Positions 5,823-6,373 of a stretch of DNA of 6,373 nucleotides are shown here, in pieces; positions within the stretch are counted from its first letter, which is position 1; each line of letters starts with the position of its first letter. The stretch covers positions 19,726-26,098 of the forward strand of contig DDYO01000135.1 of assembly GCA_002348045.1 (NCBI GenBank), read 5' to 3'. The stretch comes from Anaerolineales bacterium UBA2232. Lineage in GTDB: Bacteria; Chloroflexota; Anaerolineae; UBA2200. The notes beneath the pieces are model-generated. The model made no database searches. It had not been told where the DNA came from and worked only from the letters and a program-made list of their open reading frames with translations. Made by a program: the position numbers and the translations under genes.

Positions 5823-6373
5823 TCAAGGCAACTGCGTCACCACACCGCGCGTGCCATCGACCAGAACCTGCTCGCCTTCGGTCAACCGGCTGGTGATTCC
5901 AGGGATCCCGGCAACGGCCGGAAGGCCGTATTCTCGAGCCACTATGGCACTGTGCGAAAGCTGACCGCCATACTCCAGCACCAGCGCACTCAACACGCCG
6001 AAGATGGGCGTCCAGCCTGAATCAACGCTGGGTACAACCAGGACATCACCAGGCAGCACACGGTTGAGCTCGGCAGATGACCGCAGGACAATTACGCGCC
6101 CGCGGGCCACACCTGGGCTGACAGGGACGCCCCGAAGGGCCGTGGCGTGTGGCTGCACGAGGTCAAGCGGCCGATTCCCGCGCAAGAAGGGCGGATACGC
6201 CGTCTGCCGAGATGATTCATGCTCGCGCTCCAACCGCTTCAAGTCTTGTGCCCTTCGACTGGCGGTCCCAGCAAGGCCGGCTGCACTGTCCTGATGGATG
6301 ATCCACTGACCGACTTCATCCTTGGTAAGGCAAAAGATGTGTTGGCGGTCATGGAGAGCACCCACAGCAGTCA
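5823..6373 (-). CDS. PEP-utilising enzyme, C-terminal part with phosphohistidine mobile domain; cut by the window edge
   Basis: Members of this family (PEP synthase, pyruvate phosphate dikinase, rifampin phosphotransferase and relatives) pass phosphate between an ATP-binding domain and a substrate site through a swivelling histidine domain. The frame is open to the window edge, so the true start lies beyond 6373; the GTG at 6365 is not a believable start because the mobile domain comes last. About 183 residues are seen. The mobile domain covers roughly the last 110: GVPVSPGVARGRVIVL, then LPGDVLVVPSVDSGWTPIF, then the active-site segment GGQLSHSAIVAREYGLPAV, with the phosphohistidine codon at 5952-5954, then LVDGTRGVV just before the stop. 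A mobile domain at the very C-terminus with a GWTPIF motif resembles rifampin phosphotransferase-type and PEP synthase-like proteins more than PPDK or enzyme I. The substrate cannot be told from this fragment. No link to t6A synthesis is implied by the position next to tsaE. Confidence 0.85.
   Translation of the reverse strand, partial: TAVGALHDRQHIFCLTKDEVGQWIIHQDSAAGLAGTASRRAQDLKRLEREHESSRQTAYPPFLRGNRPLDLVQPHATALRGVPVSPGVARGRVIVLRSSAELNRVLPGDVLVVPSVDSGWTPIFGVLSALVLEYGGQLSHSAIVAREYGLPAVAGIPGITSRLTEGEQVLVDGTRGVVTQLP

Noticed and set aside
5536..5826. Minus-strand open frame bridging the PEP enzyme and tsaE
   Set aside because: It overlaps the first third of tsaE in another frame, has no clear ribosome binding site, and its Pro/Arg-rich translation matches no family I know.
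1..6373. Possible novel defence, mobile or RNA-based system
   Set aside because: Nearly all of the window is accounted for by recognised housekeeping genes. No CRISPR-like repeats, transposase, toxin-antitoxin pair, reverse transcriptase or structured non-coding region was found on either strand.

Overview
The window is bacterial chromosomal DNA, GC-rich by eye (I did not compute it). It carries eight co-oriented protein-coding genes, all on the minus strand, so transcription runs from high to low coordinates. Two genes are cut by the window edges: the PEP-utilising enzyme at 6373 lacks its N-terminus, and dnaK at position 1 lacks its C-terminus. No RNA genes, mobile elements, CRISPR arrays or tandem repeats are visible. 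The host cannot be named from this sequence. The hrcA-grpE-dnaK order under a CIRCE operator, together with a DnaK that keeps the subdomain insertion missing from Bacillota, argues against a Bacillota host. GTG and TTG starts and the general look of HrcA, GrpE and RimI would fit a Chloroflexota (Anaerolineae-like) bacterium, but that is an inference.

Region 1 (5823-6373) is the C-terminal part of a PEP-utilising enzyme with the swivelling phosphohistidine domain. A spacer of about 170 nt follows; it holds a perfect TATAAT box and a short C-run/G-run inverted repeat.

Region 2 (3869-5651) is a tight tsaE-tsaB-rimI cluster with gaps of 4 and 6 nt. TsaE and TsaB are the ATPase and scaffold partners of TsaD in making the tRNA modification t6A. 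RimI is the ribosomal-protein S18 N-acetyltransferase often found beside them. tsaD itself is not in the window.

Region 3 (2413-3807) is one polyprenyl-phosphate sugar-1-phosphate transferase (WcaJ/EpsE type), an initiating enzyme of surface-polysaccharide synthesis. It has a good candidate promoter overlapping the end of rimI, but no other glycan genes are nearby.

Region 4 (1-2270) is the class I heat-shock operon hrcA-grpE-dnaK. A near-consensus housekeeping promoter (TTGACA, 17 nt, TATTAT) is followed at once by a perfect CIRCE inverted repeat. HrcA would bind there and repress its own operon, while GrpE and DnaK make up the chaperone machine.

Overall this is an ordinary housekeeping region. 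I found no convincing sign of an undescribed system. The points most worth checking are the start-codon calls, the regulatory architecture, the proline-containing RimI insertion, the isolated polysaccharide-initiating enzyme and the identity of the truncated PEP enzyme.
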